Shown: positions 1 to 10,880 of the stretch, piece after piece
Layout: every line of letters begins with the position of its first letter
Numbering within the stretch: position 1 is the first letter of the stretch
Assembly: GCA_024282035.1 (NCBI GenBank)
Contig: JAMWZR010000004.1
Location: 1 to 64,000, forward strand
DNA length: 64,000 nucleotides
From: Nitrosomonas sp.
GTDB taxonomy: Bacteria; Pseudomonadota; Gammaproteobacteria; Burkholderiales; Nitrosomonadaceae
Direction of reading: 5' to 3'
The notes under the pieces: model-generated
Told to the model about the DNA's origin: nothing
The model's database searches: none
The model's input: only the letters and a program-made list of their open reading frames with translations
Program-made: the position numbers and the translations under genes

Positions 1-78
1 ATCGGACCGATTGTTGCAGTTATCGCAATTGCTGCTTTCTTCCTCATGCGTAAACGCAAAAATCCTTCCGCTGCATAA
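1..78 (+). CDS. C-terminal end of a membrane-anchored or sorted exported protein (partial)
   Basis: Frame 1 is open from the window edge to a TAA at 76-78 and encodes the last 25 residues of a protein. They form a hydrophobic stretch (IVAVIAIAAFFLM) followed by a basic cluster (RKRK) and a short tail. This is the shape of a C-terminal membrane anchor or of a sorting tail of the PEP-CTERM/GlyGly-CTERM kind, in which a short motif precedes a membrane span and Arg/Lys residues. The motif that would decide between these lies outside the window. The rest of the protein is not visible, so no function is given. A terminator follows 10 bases downstream, which supports this being a real gene end. Confidence 0.55.
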   Translation: MGPIVAVIAIAAFFLMRKRKNPSAA

Positions 79-87
79 GAAATTCCT

Positions 88-127
88 AAAGGCGTACTTG
101 CGTAAATGCAGTTGCGCCTTTTTTATT
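88..127 (+). terminator. Rho-independent terminator after the partial gene
   Basis: AAGGCG at 89-94 pairs with CGCCTT at 115-120 around a 20-base loop region that can pair further, and a T-rich run (TTTTTT, then ATT) follows. It sits just after the stop at 78 and just before the convergent end of secF at 137. Read from the minus strand the stem is the same but the T run is short (TTT), so it may act weakly for secF too. Confidence 0.7.
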
Positions 128-136
128 GATTAAGTA

Positions 137-1075
137 TTAAACAACTGCTCCGTCATTTTCTAGAGGTTTTTTCTCGGGCTTAACCAAGTCTTCTCGCTTA
201 ACTCCCAGCAGCATGATGATCGAACTTCCGACCATTATCGAAGAGTAAATTCCAAATAAGATGCCGATTGTCAGGGCGAGTGAGAAATAATGCAGTGTTT
301 CACCACCAAACAAGAACATTGCGATAACAACCATTTGAGTACAGCCATGTGTGATAACCGTGCGAGACATAGTTTGCGTAATTGCACTATCTATGACTTG
401 CGTGATGGTTGCACCGCGCATTTTCCGAAAATTTTCACGAATGCGGTCAAAAATAATGACGGATTCGTTAACGGAATATCCAAGAATCGCAAGAATGGCT
501 GCAAGTACTGTCAATGAAAATTCCCATTGGAAGAATGCAAAGCAACCAACGATGATGACGACATCATGAAGATTGGCAATTATCCCAGCTACACCAAACT
601 TCCATTCGAAACGCATCGCAAGATAGGCGACGATACCGAGAGAAACGAACAATAATGCCAGTGCACCATTTTCTAGTAATTCAGCCCCAACCTGTGGACC
701 TACGAATTCGACGCGCTTCATTTCCACGGAAGAATCAGCCTGTCTGAGCGCAGTCAGGACAATTTCCGACAGTTGCGCACTAGAAACTGCAGGTTTGATA
801 GGTAAACGAATCAACACATCGCGGGAAGTACCAAAGTTTTGCACACTGGCATCCGGCATATCCTGCTCTGCCAGAATCGTTCGAATTTTCTCTAAATCGG
901 CGGCTTCACTGTAACTAACCTCCAGAACGGTGCCACCTGTAAAGTCCACATTGAGATTCAGACCATTAACAGCAATAAAATAGACTGACAAAATGAATGT
1001 CACAATGGAGATAACGGCTCCTGGTCGTCTCCAACTCATGAATGGAATGTCTCGATTGAATCTAAAAAACTCCAT
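137..1075 (-). CDS. secF: Protein translocase subunit SecF
   Basis: SecF forms the SecDF(-YajC) inner-membrane complex that uses the proton motive force to help pull proteins through SecYEG. The 312-residue protein has the family layout: an N-terminal membrane segment (about residues 13-36), a periplasmic domain opening with LNLNVDFTGGTVLEV, and five more membrane segments. Conserved features include the FTGG motif, the stretch LGYSVNESVIIFDRIREN in the fourth/fifth transmembrane region, and R-T-V-x-T-H near residue 240. A strong ribosome-binding site (AAGGAAG) lies upstream of the ATG. It is last in queA-tgt-yajC-secD-secF, with 26 bases between secD and secF. Confidence 0.96.
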   Translation of the reverse strand: MEFFRFNRDIPFMSWRRPGAVISIVTFILSVYFIAVNGLNLNVDFTGGTVLEVSYSEAADLEKIRTILAEQDMPDASVQNFGTSRDVLIRLPIKPAVSSAQLSEIVLTALRQADSSVEMKRVEFVGPQVGAELLENGALALLFVSLGIVAYLAMRFEWKFGVAGIIANLHDVVIIVGCFAFFQWEFSLTVLAAILAILGYSVNESVIIFDRIRENFRKMRGATITQVIDSAITQTMSRTVITHGCTQMVVIAMFLFGGETLHYFSLALTIGILFGIYSSIMVGSSIIMLLGVKREDLVKPEKKPLENDGAVV

Positions 1076-1101
1076 AATTCTTCCTTAAATGCAATAAAAA
1101 T

Positions 1102-3171
1102 TTATTTGGAACGCTTGGAATCCGAAGATTTTTTTCTGTTCTTCGATTTACCGGTAGCAGTGACACTTGATTTGACATCACGGTTCTCAGTGTCAGGGAT
1201 TGTTTCTGAATCAGCTGATTTGCTTATTGCAGGTTCATTTTTCGGAAGATCTAGTTTCTCCGATTTTGTTGTAGTTGCTGTCATATCCTGAATCAAGTCC
1301 ATGCTGCTAGGTTTGATTGTTGGTCTGGTAGTCTTGTCGGTTTTGGGGATCCAGATTTTTCCGACAGGTACGCGATCTAGTTTGCGTCGACTGCCATAAA
1401 TCAGATTGACCATACCTCGGGATACGAACGTAGCTGTAAACACGGAAGTCAGAATTCCCAAGCACAGTACGACAGCGAAACCTTTGACAGGGCCGGATCC
1501 GAATGCGAATAATGCTATTCCCGCAATTAGTGTAGTGATGTTGGAATCCACAATCGTGCCAAATGCACGCTCGAATCCGGTAAAAATGGCTTGTTGTGAA
1601 GATGCACCGCTACGAACTTCATCTCGAATACGTTCGTTGATTAGAACATTCGCATCGATAGCCATGCCCACCGTTAATGCCAGTGCAGCCATACCTGGTA
1701 ATGTCAATGTAGCCTGCATGATCGACAGTAAACCGACGAGCAATAACAAGTTAAATGCCAGTGCCAAGACAGAGATCATTCCAAATGCGGTGTAGTACAT
1801 GGCTACAAATACCGCAACGGCGAGAAATCCATATAAAGTCGAATTGAAACCACGAGCAATATTTTCGGCACCCAGACTCGGTCCTACTGTTCTTTCCTCG
1901 ATGATGTCCATCGGAGCGGCCAAGGCACCGGCACGCAACAGCAATGCAACATCCCTGGCTTCAGGGCTGGTCATGCGCCCACTGATCTGCACTCGCCCGC
2001 CGCCAATTTCTTCGCGGATGACAGGGGCTGTGATTACCTCAGCCTGATTTTTTTCGATCAGCAAAATGGCCATGCGCTTGCCCACATTTTCACGGGTAAG
2101 TTGTTTGAAAATCCGTGAGCCACTGGTATCCAGGTTGATATGGACGGCCGGTTGATTGTCTTTGTCGAAGCCGGGTTGCGCATCAGTGATGTGCTCACCA
2201 GTAAGTAATACTTGTTTCTTGACAAGTAGTGGACTGCCACTTCGCTCTTCATAGAGCTCGGTTCCGAATGGCACCTTGCCACGCAACGCTGCATCCAGGT
2301 CACGTTCATCATCCACCATACGAATTTCCAGTGTGGCTGTACGACCCAGGATATCCTTGGCCTTGGCTGTATCCTGAACACCTGGCAACTGTACGATGAC
2401 GCGATCGGCGCCAGCTTTCTGGATTATGGGTTCGGCTACACCCAGTTCATTAACACGATTTCTGAGCGTGGTGATGTTCTGTAGAACCGTCGATTCCTGC
2501 ATGCGTATTTGTGCTTCAGGCTTGATCGTGACGATCAGGTGAAACCGATTGCCGTTTTGTTCCTCAAGCAGAGCGAGATCAGGAAAATTATTTTTTAACT
2601 CGGTGTGGGCTTTGGTTCGTGATTCAGCATCACGAAACTTGATTATCAGTTTTTTACCCTGCTTTTCCAGCCCACTATAAGTAATTTTTTGTTCGCGCAA
2701 GGTGCTGCGGAGATCATTGTTGTAACGATCAAGCGCTTTTTCCATGGCACCTTCCATGTCGACTGCGAGCATGAAATGAACACCGCCTCGCAAATCTAAA
2801 CCCAGGTACATGGGTAAAGCGCCCAGATCGGCCAGCCACTTAGGAGAATTGGGTAGAAGATTCAGTGCAACGATGTAATCATTTCCCAGTGCAGACTCGA
2901 GCGTATCTTTCGCCTTGATTTGGGAATCCGTGTTTGCAAATCGTGTTTTGATGCTGTTTCCTTCCAGGAGCATGCCATCAAATGCGATACCGGACTGCTT
3001 GAGTGTATCCTCGACACGTTGTAGCAGAGTGTTGTCAGCGCTAACGGAACTGCGTAATGGGGAAATCTGGATTGCAGGAGATTCGCCGTAAAAATTGGGA
3101 AGGGTGTAAATAAATCCGAGTACGATCGAAACCGCGATAATCAGATATTGCCAAAGAGCGTAGCGATTCAT
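1102..3171 (-). CDS. secD: Protein translocase subunit SecD with a long charged C-terminal tail
   Basis: SecD is the partner of SecF in proton-driven late steps of protein export. At 689 residues it is longer than the E. coli protein (615). It shows an N-terminal membrane segment, a large periplasmic part containing YLGLDLRGGVHFML, and the C-terminal RND-type membrane domain with LTVGMAIDANVLINERIRDE and the FGTIVDSNITTLIAG motif. After the last membrane segment and the basic loop ending in GKIWIP, about 75 residues rich in Lys, Ser, Thr and acidic residues follow, ending in KSSDSKRSK. This tail is not part of the known SecD core and would be cytoplasmic. No clear ribosome-binding site precedes the ATG. 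Confidence 0.95.
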   Translation of the reverse strand: MNRYALWQYLIIAVSIVLGFIYTLPNFYGESPAIQISPLRSSVSADNTLLQRVEDTLKQSGIAFDGMLLEGNSIKTRFANTDSQIKAKDTLESALGNDYIVALNLLPNSPKWLADLGALPMYLGLDLRGGVHFMLAVDMEGAMEKALDRYNNDLRSTLREQKITYSGLEKQGKKLIIKFRDAESRTKAHTELKNNFPDLALLEEQNGNRFHLIVTIKPEAQIRMQESTVLQNITTLRNRVNELGVAEPIIQKAGADRVIVQLPGVQDTAKAKDILGRTATLEIRMVDDERDLDAALRGKVPFGTELYEERSGSPLLVKKQVLLTGEHITDAQPGFDKDNQPAVHINLDTSGSRIFKQLTRENVGKRMAILLIEKNQAEVITAPVIREEIGGGRVQISGRMTSPEARDVALLLRAGALAAPMDIIEERTVGPSLGAENIARGFNSTLYGFLAVAVFVAMYYTAFGMISVLALAFNLLLLVGLLSIMQATLTLPGMAALALTVGMAIDANVLINERIRDEVRSGASSQQAIFTGFERAFGTIVDSNITTLIAGIALFAFGSGPVKGFAVVLCLGILTSVFTATFVSRGMVNLIYGSRRKLDRVPVGKIWIPKTDKTTRPTIKPSSMDLIQDMTATTTKSEKLDLPKNEPAISKSADSETIPDTENRDVKSSVTATGKSKNRKKSSDSKRSK

Positions 3172-3247
3172 GTGTGTATAACGATTGAATGATGGGAATA
3201 AATATGTTGGAATGACGAGATGCTGGAATCAGCCTGCGAAATCGCTG

Positions 3248-3673
3248 CTAGCCTTTATCAGCATCACTATCTTTGCTATCCGTAGCTGCATTTTCACCCT
3301 CTGCTTTGGTGGCTTTTGGTTTTTGGATTTTTCCACCTTTGGGATCAATGTTTTTCAAGGTTCCCTTAGGGAGCAGCGTTTGTACGGAAGATCTCACCAA
3401 AGTGACTTCTACGTTGGGGGCGATTTCGACGATGACATAACTTTCGCTGACGCTGATGATCGTGCCGAGGAAGCCGCCGTTGGTGATGACTTCATCTCCT
3501 CTCTGCAATCCTTCGGTCATTTGTTTATGTTCTTTTGCACGTTTGGATTGAGGGCGAATCAGCAAGAAATAAAACAAGATGACAATACCAAACATGGGTA
3601 ACAGGCTTAATAAGCTCGCGTCAGACTGCCCTGATGTGGTCGCAGTTTGTGCAAATGCTTCACTAATTAGCAT
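3248..3673 (-). CDS. yajC: Sec translocon accessory subunit YajC
   Basis: YajC is a small single-span inner-membrane protein that copurifies with SecDF. The 141-residue product has a membrane segment (LLPMFGIVILFYFLLI, about residues 24-40) followed directly by the family signature RPQSKRAKEHKQM and the domain with GDEVITNGGFLGTI. A tail of about 35 residues rich in Lys, Ala, Asp and Glu follows, longer than in E. coli (110 residues). A GGAGAG ribosome-binding site precedes the ATG. The gene lies between tgt and secD on the same strand, which is the usual order in proteobacteria. Confidence 0.94.
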   Translation of the reverse strand: MLISEAFAQTATTSGQSDASLLSLLPMFGIVILFYFLLIRPQSKRAKEHKQMTEGLQRGDEVITNGGFLGTIISVSESYVIVEIAPNVEVTLVRSSVQTLLPKGTLKNIDPKGGKIQKPKATKAEGENAATDSKDSDADKG

Positions 3674-3725
3674 AAAACTCTCCAGAAAAACGTCTCAAAA
3701 ATCGACATATTAGCATGCTGATCAC

Positions 3726-5854
<2,129 letters not shown>

Positions 5855-5963
5855 TATACTGGCTTAATCTCTTTTCCGTCTTGGCAGCTTGCCGTTGCAC
5901 TGGATTTCAGTGATAATTGCGCCTTCCTTGTTTTTTCGATGAATGAGCAAGGTTGTTAGCAAA

Positions 5964-6050
5964 GCCGAGATGGCGGAATTGGTAGACGCACGGGACTCAA
6001 AATCCCGCGATGGTGACATCATGGGGGTTCGATTCCCCCTCTCGGCACCA
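5964..6050 (+). tRNA. tRNA-Leu (anticodon CAA)
   Basis: This is an 87-base cloverleaf with encoded CCA. The acceptor arm GCCGAGA (5964-5970) pairs perfectly with TCTCGGC (6040-6046), followed by A and CCA. The anticodon stem CGGGA/TCCCG encloses the loop CTCAAAA, giving anticodon CAA at 5998-6000, which reads UUG Leu. A long variable arm follows, typical of class II (Leu/Ser) tRNAs, then a T arm GGGGG-TTCGATT-CCCCC. It is divergent from queA. A small inverted repeat lies just downstream. Confidence 0.97.
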
Positions 6051-6057
6051 CAAACTG

Positions 6058-6072
6058 ACTGGTTAAACCAGT
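6058..6072. repeat. Perfect 15-base inverted repeat after tRNA-Leu
   Basis: ACTGGTT-A-AACCAGT has seven-base arms around a single base and starts eight bases after the tRNA 3' end. The loop is too small for a standard intrinsic terminator and there is no T run, so it may instead be a binding site or a processing signal. Confidence 0.4.
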
Positions 6073-6170
6073 ATCCTGTATGAAATGGCAGAATGCCGCA
6101 ATCCCTTTATTGATGTGTATCTTGAACAGATATACCCAATTCTATTGGCTCAATACTTTGCTCGTTTAAG

Positions 6171-6184
6171 TGATTGATCAATCA
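6171..6184. repeat. Perfect 14-base palindrome upstream of the PP2C gene
   Basis: TGATTGATCAATCA is fully self-complementary and lies about 140 bases upstream of the phosphatase start at 6326. It could be a dimeric repressor or activator site. No matching copy was noticed elsewhere in the window by eye. Confidence 0.35.
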
Positions 6185-6325
6185 AATCCAATTGAATCTT
6201 ACTTTTCTGGCTGATGCTGTCGGTAACAGCGACCGGTTTCTGTTTCAGTTGGACTCATGCTAATCTCTGTTTTGATTTGACTCTGAGAGATTACATATGT
6301 GGTGCCGACGTCATAAAGTCATTTT

Positions 6326-7060
6326 ATGAAACTTGAAATTGCAAAGCTATCCGAAGCGGGAGGACGGAAAATCAATGAAGACGCCTGTGATTACCTTTCT
6401 GATTCCAATGTGACTTGTTGCGTACTGTCCGATGGAGTAGGAGGGTATGCGGGAGGAGATGTAGCGTCACGACTCGTGACTAAATATGCATGCAAGCTAT
6501 TTGCACGGCAACCGGATTGCAGCTCCAAGGCAATCGAACTGGTTTTTCAGGGAGTGGATGAAGCACTCATAAGGGAGCAACAGAGAGATAGGGCATTGGC
6601 AAAAATGCGTGCCACGGGTGTCATCCTGATCATTGACAGTATGAACTGCAAAGCCATATGGGGGCATATTGGCGACTCCCGCCTGTATTGTTTTCGATCG
6701 GGGAGCACAGTGTTTCGTACACGGGATCACAGCATCGTGCAAAATATGATCGATACTGGGTATCTGATCTCAAGTGAGATTCGATCGTCGCCAGTCCGTA
6801 ATCAGTTATATGCGGCTTTGGGGAACAATAATCTTGAAGAATTGGATTTATTGCAGGAGCCGATATCTGTTCAGTGCAGCGATGCTTTTTTGATTTGCTC
6901 GGATGGACTATGGCAGTATGTGGAAGACCATGAAATGGTATCCATGATTGAATCGGTATCTTCTGCAGCGGAGTGGTTAAAGAATTTGGAGAAATTGGTT
7001 TTATCGCGTGGTGATATAACTCAGGATAATTATTCCGCCATCGCCGTTTGGTGTAGATAG
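6326..7060 (+). CDS. PP2C-family serine/threonine protein phosphatase (orphan)
   Basis: This 244-residue protein is a compact metal-dependent PP2C/PPM phosphatase that would remove phosphate from Ser/Thr of target proteins in the cytoplasm. Visible motifs in order are NEDA (residues 17-20, metal Asp19), SDGVGGYAGG (Asp36), ATGV (96-99), GHIGDSRLY (113-121), RTRDHS (131-136), CSDGLW (Asp193) and QDNYSAI (Asp234-Asn235). All metal ligands appear to be kept. It has no membrane segment or extra domain. In other bacteria such genes often sit beside a Ser/Thr kinase or a type VI secretion cluster, but no such partner lies in this window. There is no good ribosome-binding site before the ATG. Confidence 0.9.
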   Translation: MKLEIAKLSEAGGRKINEDACDYLSDSNVTCCVLSDGVGGYAGGDVASRLVTKYACKLFARQPDCSSKAIELVFQGVDEALIREQQRDRALAKMRATGVILIIDSMNCKAIWGHIGDSRLYCFRSGSTVFRTRDHSIVQNMIDTGYLISSEIRSSPVRNQLYAALGNNNLEELDLLQEPISVQCSDAFLICSDGLWQYVEDHEMVSMIESVSSAAEWLKNLEKLVLSRGDITQDNYSAIAVWCR

Positions 7061-7409
7061 GCGTTGTCAGAATATTACATCTACCTCATTTTCGATGCCC
7101 TGATCCCAATTCACGTCATCGTTTAACTCTCAATTACATTCTTCTTTTCATTATATTTTCTTGATTTCAAGTAAACGTAAGCGTATCGGTGTCGTAAATC
7201 GTCTTCGCATACAATTACGGTCTTTTTCCTACCTTCTTCAACACTTAGAAATTTTCTTAAGTCTGTAATATGCGCATCCATGGAAACAGCAAAAAGGCTT
7301 GATTTTCCGATACCCGTCCAGTGATGCAGACACTGATACGGGAACGATAACGGAGGGATCACTGCAAATCTTTCCGGGTTTTTGAATTTTATGGATGCCA
7401 GGAACGACT
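7061..7409. other. Intergenic stretch without a recognised gene
   Basis: About 350 bases lie between the PP2C gene and the GH38-like gene. Short open frames on the minus strand have no recognisable motifs and no ribosome-binding sites. No terminator hairpin with a T run was seen after the phosphatase. The stretch presumably carries the promoter of the downstream secreted protein, but no convincing -35/-10 pair was found. Confidence 0.5.
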
Positions 7410-9944
7410 ATGAGAAATATCATTTCAAGGTTTTTTATTCTGCTGCTGATTACTTTTATCGCACAGGAAGCGCTTGCACAGAAACGCATTTACATCGCTC
7501 CCGACGATCACACGGACTATATGTGGAAAGGTAACGAGCAGCAGTACCAGGATGCTTTTCTAACCATGACCGATTACTACCTGAATCAAATGGATGCAAC
7601 TGCAGGTAGCCCCTCTCCCTATCAGGCGCGCTGGAATGCCGATGGCAGCTTCTGGATGTGGACATACCAGAAAAATCGCACACAAGCGCAATTCCAACGG
7701 CTGATCAATCGCATCAAGGATGGACATTTCAGCATGCCGCTGAATGCACTGGTGCTGTCCAATGGTGGCACGCCAGCAGAGGCGGTACTGCGTGGCATGC
7801 TGTATCCCGGCATGATCGAACGTGAATACAACGTCGATTTCCCGATTGCCATCTCGATGGAGAACCAAACACTTCCCTATGGTTTGTCATCGCTGTGGGC
7901 AGGTTCTGGAGCGCAATACTCGTGGAAAGGTGTGTGTGGATGCGCCACACATGTGCCTCATCTCAGTAATCGCGAACGCGAGACTTATTATGTAGGTGGA
8001 CGCGATGGCAGCAAGATATTGATGAAGTGGCATTCGTTATTTACTAATATGGACTCGATGGGTGGATATGCCGAAGGACGCAGCATCGGTGCGGCCATCA
8101 ATTTTGTCGAAACAAACGCGACGTTCAAGAATAGATATCCTTTTCCTATTGTCGGCATTTTTGGTAAGGGCGAAGATGATCTGAAGACAGTGGATAATAT
8201 TTTTGTCACGACAGCGCAGAACACAAGCAATGCCAACCGTCAGGTCATCGTGTCGAATCAGCTGGACTTCTTTAAGGATTTTGAAGCCAATCACGGTGCC
8301 GATCTGGAAACCCACGCCGCGAGTTACGGCAACGAATGGGAACTGTATTCGGCGTCCATGTCCGAAGTATCGGCACGGGTAAAACGCGCACTGGAAAAAT
8401 TGCGCAGCGCGGACGCCATGGCCACGCTGGTGTCACTGCAGAATCCAGGATTCATGAGCAGCCGCATCGCAGCTCGTGACAAGGCCATGCTTAATTTCGG
8501 CCTGTACTACGAACACAACTGGACGGCCGATGGTCCGGTTACTCGAGCAGCTCGTGCCGATTGGCAGCGCAAGATCGAAGGCGAGATCACATCCTATGTG
8601 AACACGCTGCACAACGATGCCAAGAACCAGTTGGGTACGATGATCGCCAAAAGCGGTGCCAACACGCGCTTCTATGTCTTCAACAGCTTGAGCTGGGTGC
8701 GTACCGACTATGCCGATTTCCCGATGACCACCAAAAATGCCGTGCATGTGGTGGATCTGACCACAGGTCAGGAAGTCCCTTCGCAGTATGTCACGATCGA
8801 AGGTAAGAACCGCCTGCGCATTCTGGCGAGCGATGTACCGTCGGTGGGCTACAAGGTGTATGAAATTAGAAGCGGTGCGGGTACGGCGTTTGCCAATGCC
8901 GCGACGGTCAGTGGTGGCAATATCATCGAAAACGATTTCTATCGCGTCACCGTATCGGGTACGGGAGCCATCACCAGTCTGGTTGACAAGATGCGTGGCA
9001 ATCGTCAGTTCGTGCGCAATGTCAATGGTCTGAAAATCAATGACCTGGGTGGAGTTGGCGGTAGCGTCGTGGTCGAGAATGCCGGTCCGGTCAGCGTGAC
9101 CCTGCGTGCCACGTCGGTCAATCCCTACTCGCTGGTATCGCGCATCACGCTGATCCGTGACAGCGATCGCATCGAAATCCAGAACAATATCCAGCAGAAC
9201 TTCGGCGAGGTACTGACCTGGGGTTATTCGTTCAACATCGATGCTCCCAATGTCTGGCACGAAGAAGTGGGAGCGGTCATCCGCGCCAAACTGCTGCCCA
9301 AGGGCGGTCACTACTCGGCCACCAATGCGCGTTACGACTGGCTGACGGTCAATCACTTTGCCGACATGTCCGCAGCCAATGTTGGTGTGACATTGTCCAA
9401 TGCCGATGCCTACTACATGAAGATGGGAAACAGCACGCTTACGTTGCTTGACACCACGACCCCGCAACTGAACATTCTGGCTGGAGGACAAGTCGACGGT
9501 CCGAATCTGGGTATTCCGAATCAGGACGGCGACAGCAACTTCCTGCAACGCTTCGCCCTGCAAACGCATGGTGCGTTCAATCAGACTACAGCCATGAAGT
9601 TTTCACTGGAGCATCAGAACCCGCTGGTCGCCAGCACTGTGACCGGAACCGATCCAGTCTATGGCGAAACCGACTACTCGTTCCTCACCGTGTCCGATCC
9701 GGATGTGCTGTTGTGGGCACTGAAGCCTGCCGAGGACGGTATCGATCACGGCATCATCGCACGGGTATGGAATCAGGCCGATGCGGCGCGCAACTACACC
9801 CTGTCGTTGGCTCCCGGTATTGTCACGGCTAAGAAAGCCTCGCATATCGAGACTGACATCGCTGCAGCAACGGTAGTCAATGGCAACCTGTCGGCACCGA
9901 TTGCCAAGAACCAGATCCAGACGCATCGTCTGCTGGTGCAGTAA
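7410..9944 (+). CDS. Secreted glycoside hydrolase family 38-like protein (DUF5054-like)
   Basis: Predicted exported protein of 844 residues with a clear signal peptide (about residues 1-24, cleavage after ALA). The ATG at 7410 is preceded by AGGAA at good spacing; the upstream ATG at 7395 would bury the signal peptide. The N-terminal domain begins IYIAPDDHTDYMW, whose His34-x-Asp36 matches the metal-binding H-x-D of GH38 alpha-mannosidases. The C-terminal half (from about residue 505) has the GH38 beta-sandwich style ENDFYRVTVSGTGAITSL and RITLIRDSDRIEIQNNI. At the place where GH38 enzymes carry the nucleophile Asp (D-x-F-G), this protein reads MENQTLPYG, so activity is uncertain. The gene looks richer in G+C than its flanks and stands alone with its own terminator. 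Family assignment is by motif only; substrate unknown. Confidence 0.7.
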   Translation: MRNIISRFFILLLITFIAQEALAQKRIYIAPDDHTDYMWKGNEQQYQDAFLTMTDYYLNQMDATAGSPSPYQARWNADGSFWMWTYQKNRTQAQFQRLINRIKDGHFSMPLNALVLSNGGTPAEAVLRGMLYPGMIEREYNVDFPIAISMENQTLPYGLSSLWAGSGAQYSWKGVCGCATHVPHLSNRERETYYVGGRDGSKILMKWHSLFTNMDSMGGYAEGRSIGAAINFVETNATFKNRYPFPIVGIFGKGEDDLKTVDNIFVTTAQNTSNANRQVIVSNQLDFFKDFEANHGADLETHAASYGNEWELYSASMSEVSARVKRALEKLRSADAMATLVSLQNPGFMSSRIAARDKAMLNFGLYYEHNWTADGPVTRAARADWQRKIEGEITSYVNTLHNDAKNQLGTMIAKSGANTRFYVFNSLSWVRTDYADFPMTTKNAVHVVDLTTGQEVPSQYVTIEGKNRLRILASDVPSVGYKVYEIRSGAGTAFANAATVSGGNIIENDFYRVTVSGTGAITSLVDKMRGNRQFVRNVNGLKINDLGGVGGSVVVENAGPVSVTLRATSVNPYSLVSRITLIRDSDRIEIQNNIQQNFGEVLTWGYSFNIDAPNVWHEEVGAVIRAKLLPKGGHYSATNARYDWLTVNHFADMSAANVGVTLSNADAYYMKMGNSTLTLLDTTTPQLNILAGGQVDGPNLGIPNQDGDSNFLQRFALQTHGAFNQTTAMKFSLEHQNPLVASTVTGTDPVYGETDYSFLTVSDPDVLLWALKPAEDGIDHGIIARVWNQADAARNYTLSLAPGIVTAKKASHIETDIAAATVVNGNLSAPIAKNQIQTHRLLVQ

Positions 9945-10070
9945 TTGGCGCGATGCCAGGCGGTATGTGTTATTGCCGGTCAGCACGCCTGATCGGCTGG
10001 TTGTAAAGGAGATCCTGAAAAGGGTGGAAGTGTCATCCTGAGTCAGATTTCCGCAAGGTTTACCCCTCTG

Positions 10071-10113
10071 ATGCGCCCTGGTGCCACCCACTTGCACTCG
10101 GGCGCATTTTTTT
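10071..10113 (+). terminator. Rho-independent terminator after the GH38-like gene
   Basis: ATGCGCCC (10071-10078) pairs with GGGCGCAT (10100-10107) around a 21-base loop, followed by seven T residues. It is strong in the plus direction, 127 bases after the gene stop. Confidence 0.85.
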
Positions 10114-10142
10114 ACCCAGAACAGCAGACAGTCTCAGTCAAT

Positions 10143-10571
10143 TTATTCGGACTGTGTTTTACAAATGGTATCCGCGATATGCTGAAAATTGGACTGAGGC
10201 ACCAATGCAAACCAGTCTGGTGATTCTTCATGGCGAGCGCCGATGACGCTGCCTGAAGCAAGTTTGTCGGGATAGAGCAAATGCGCAATGGGGCGTGCCC
10301 GAAGTAGCTGGCAATCGAACTCATAGCGGGATTTGAGTGCGTGAAATCCGCCTTTCTGCTTGCTGTCAAAACTGGTCAAGATCCAGACCTTGATGAGTTG
10401 CGCGTGTTTTTCCAGTGTTTCCGGATCGAAATAATGTGATTCCCCAGGTTTAATTGTGCGGTCCAGGGCAACCCATTGTGCTTGGGTAGCTGGGCTAACC
10501 GTAAACAAGAGTGACAGCAGTAGAAGATTTATCAAGGGGTGCTGGTATAACCCAATATTTGTTTTTGTCAT
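10143..10571 (-). CDS. Exported protein of the surface-adhesin E (PF16747)-like family
   Basis: Small secreted or periplasmic protein. The start at 10571 gives a good signal peptide (MTKTNIGLYQHPLINLLLLS...ATQAQ) followed by a mature part of about 115 residues. The mature part begins QWVALD, then has YFDPETLEK, IKVWILTSFD, a Lys-rich turn, SRYEFDC and a second Cys near the end. This pattern (W-x-x-L, Y-D-x-x-T, V-W, S-x-x-x-x-x-x-D-C, terminal C) is shared with the product at 18502-18900 and matches surface-adhesin E-like proteins; the two Cys probably form a disulfide. The frame stays open upstream to an ATG at 10664, but that would hide the signal peptide. No ribosome-binding site decides the start. 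The role is unknown. Confidence 0.6.
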   Translation of the reverse strand: MTKTNIGLYQHPLINLLLLSLLFTVSPATQAQWVALDRTIKPGESHYFDPETLEKHAQLIKVWILTSFDSKQKGGFHALKSRYEFDCQLLRARPIAHLLYPDKLASGSVIGARHEESPDWFALVPQSNFQHIADTICKTQSE

Positions 10572-10880
10572 GGCGTGTTGATATGAATTCTTCGATATCG
10601 GTGCAGATTGTTGTAAATGATGCATCATTGCAGATGAAATAGTTTCAACCTCATGTGTTTTCAACTATTCTTAGAGCCTTTGATTCAACACGGTTGGCTG
10701 GTGCTGTAAATGTAGACTGAGCTGCGGTCGATTGGCTTTATTATAACTGTAATGATAAGGGATCGCTGAGCGATACCTGTGCATGAGCAAGCGAATCAGT
10801 TTTTTTGTGTAAATCATTTTTGACGCAATGTGTACTGCTGCGTTCGAAGCAATATGGATATCTTCAAACTGGAGTGGATT

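Noticed and set aside
8433-9569. Long open frame (378 codons) on the minus strand, antisense to the GH38-like gene
   Set aside because: It lies wholly inside a well-supported gene, shows no recognised motif, and long antisense frames are expected where the sense strand is G+C-rich with biased codons.
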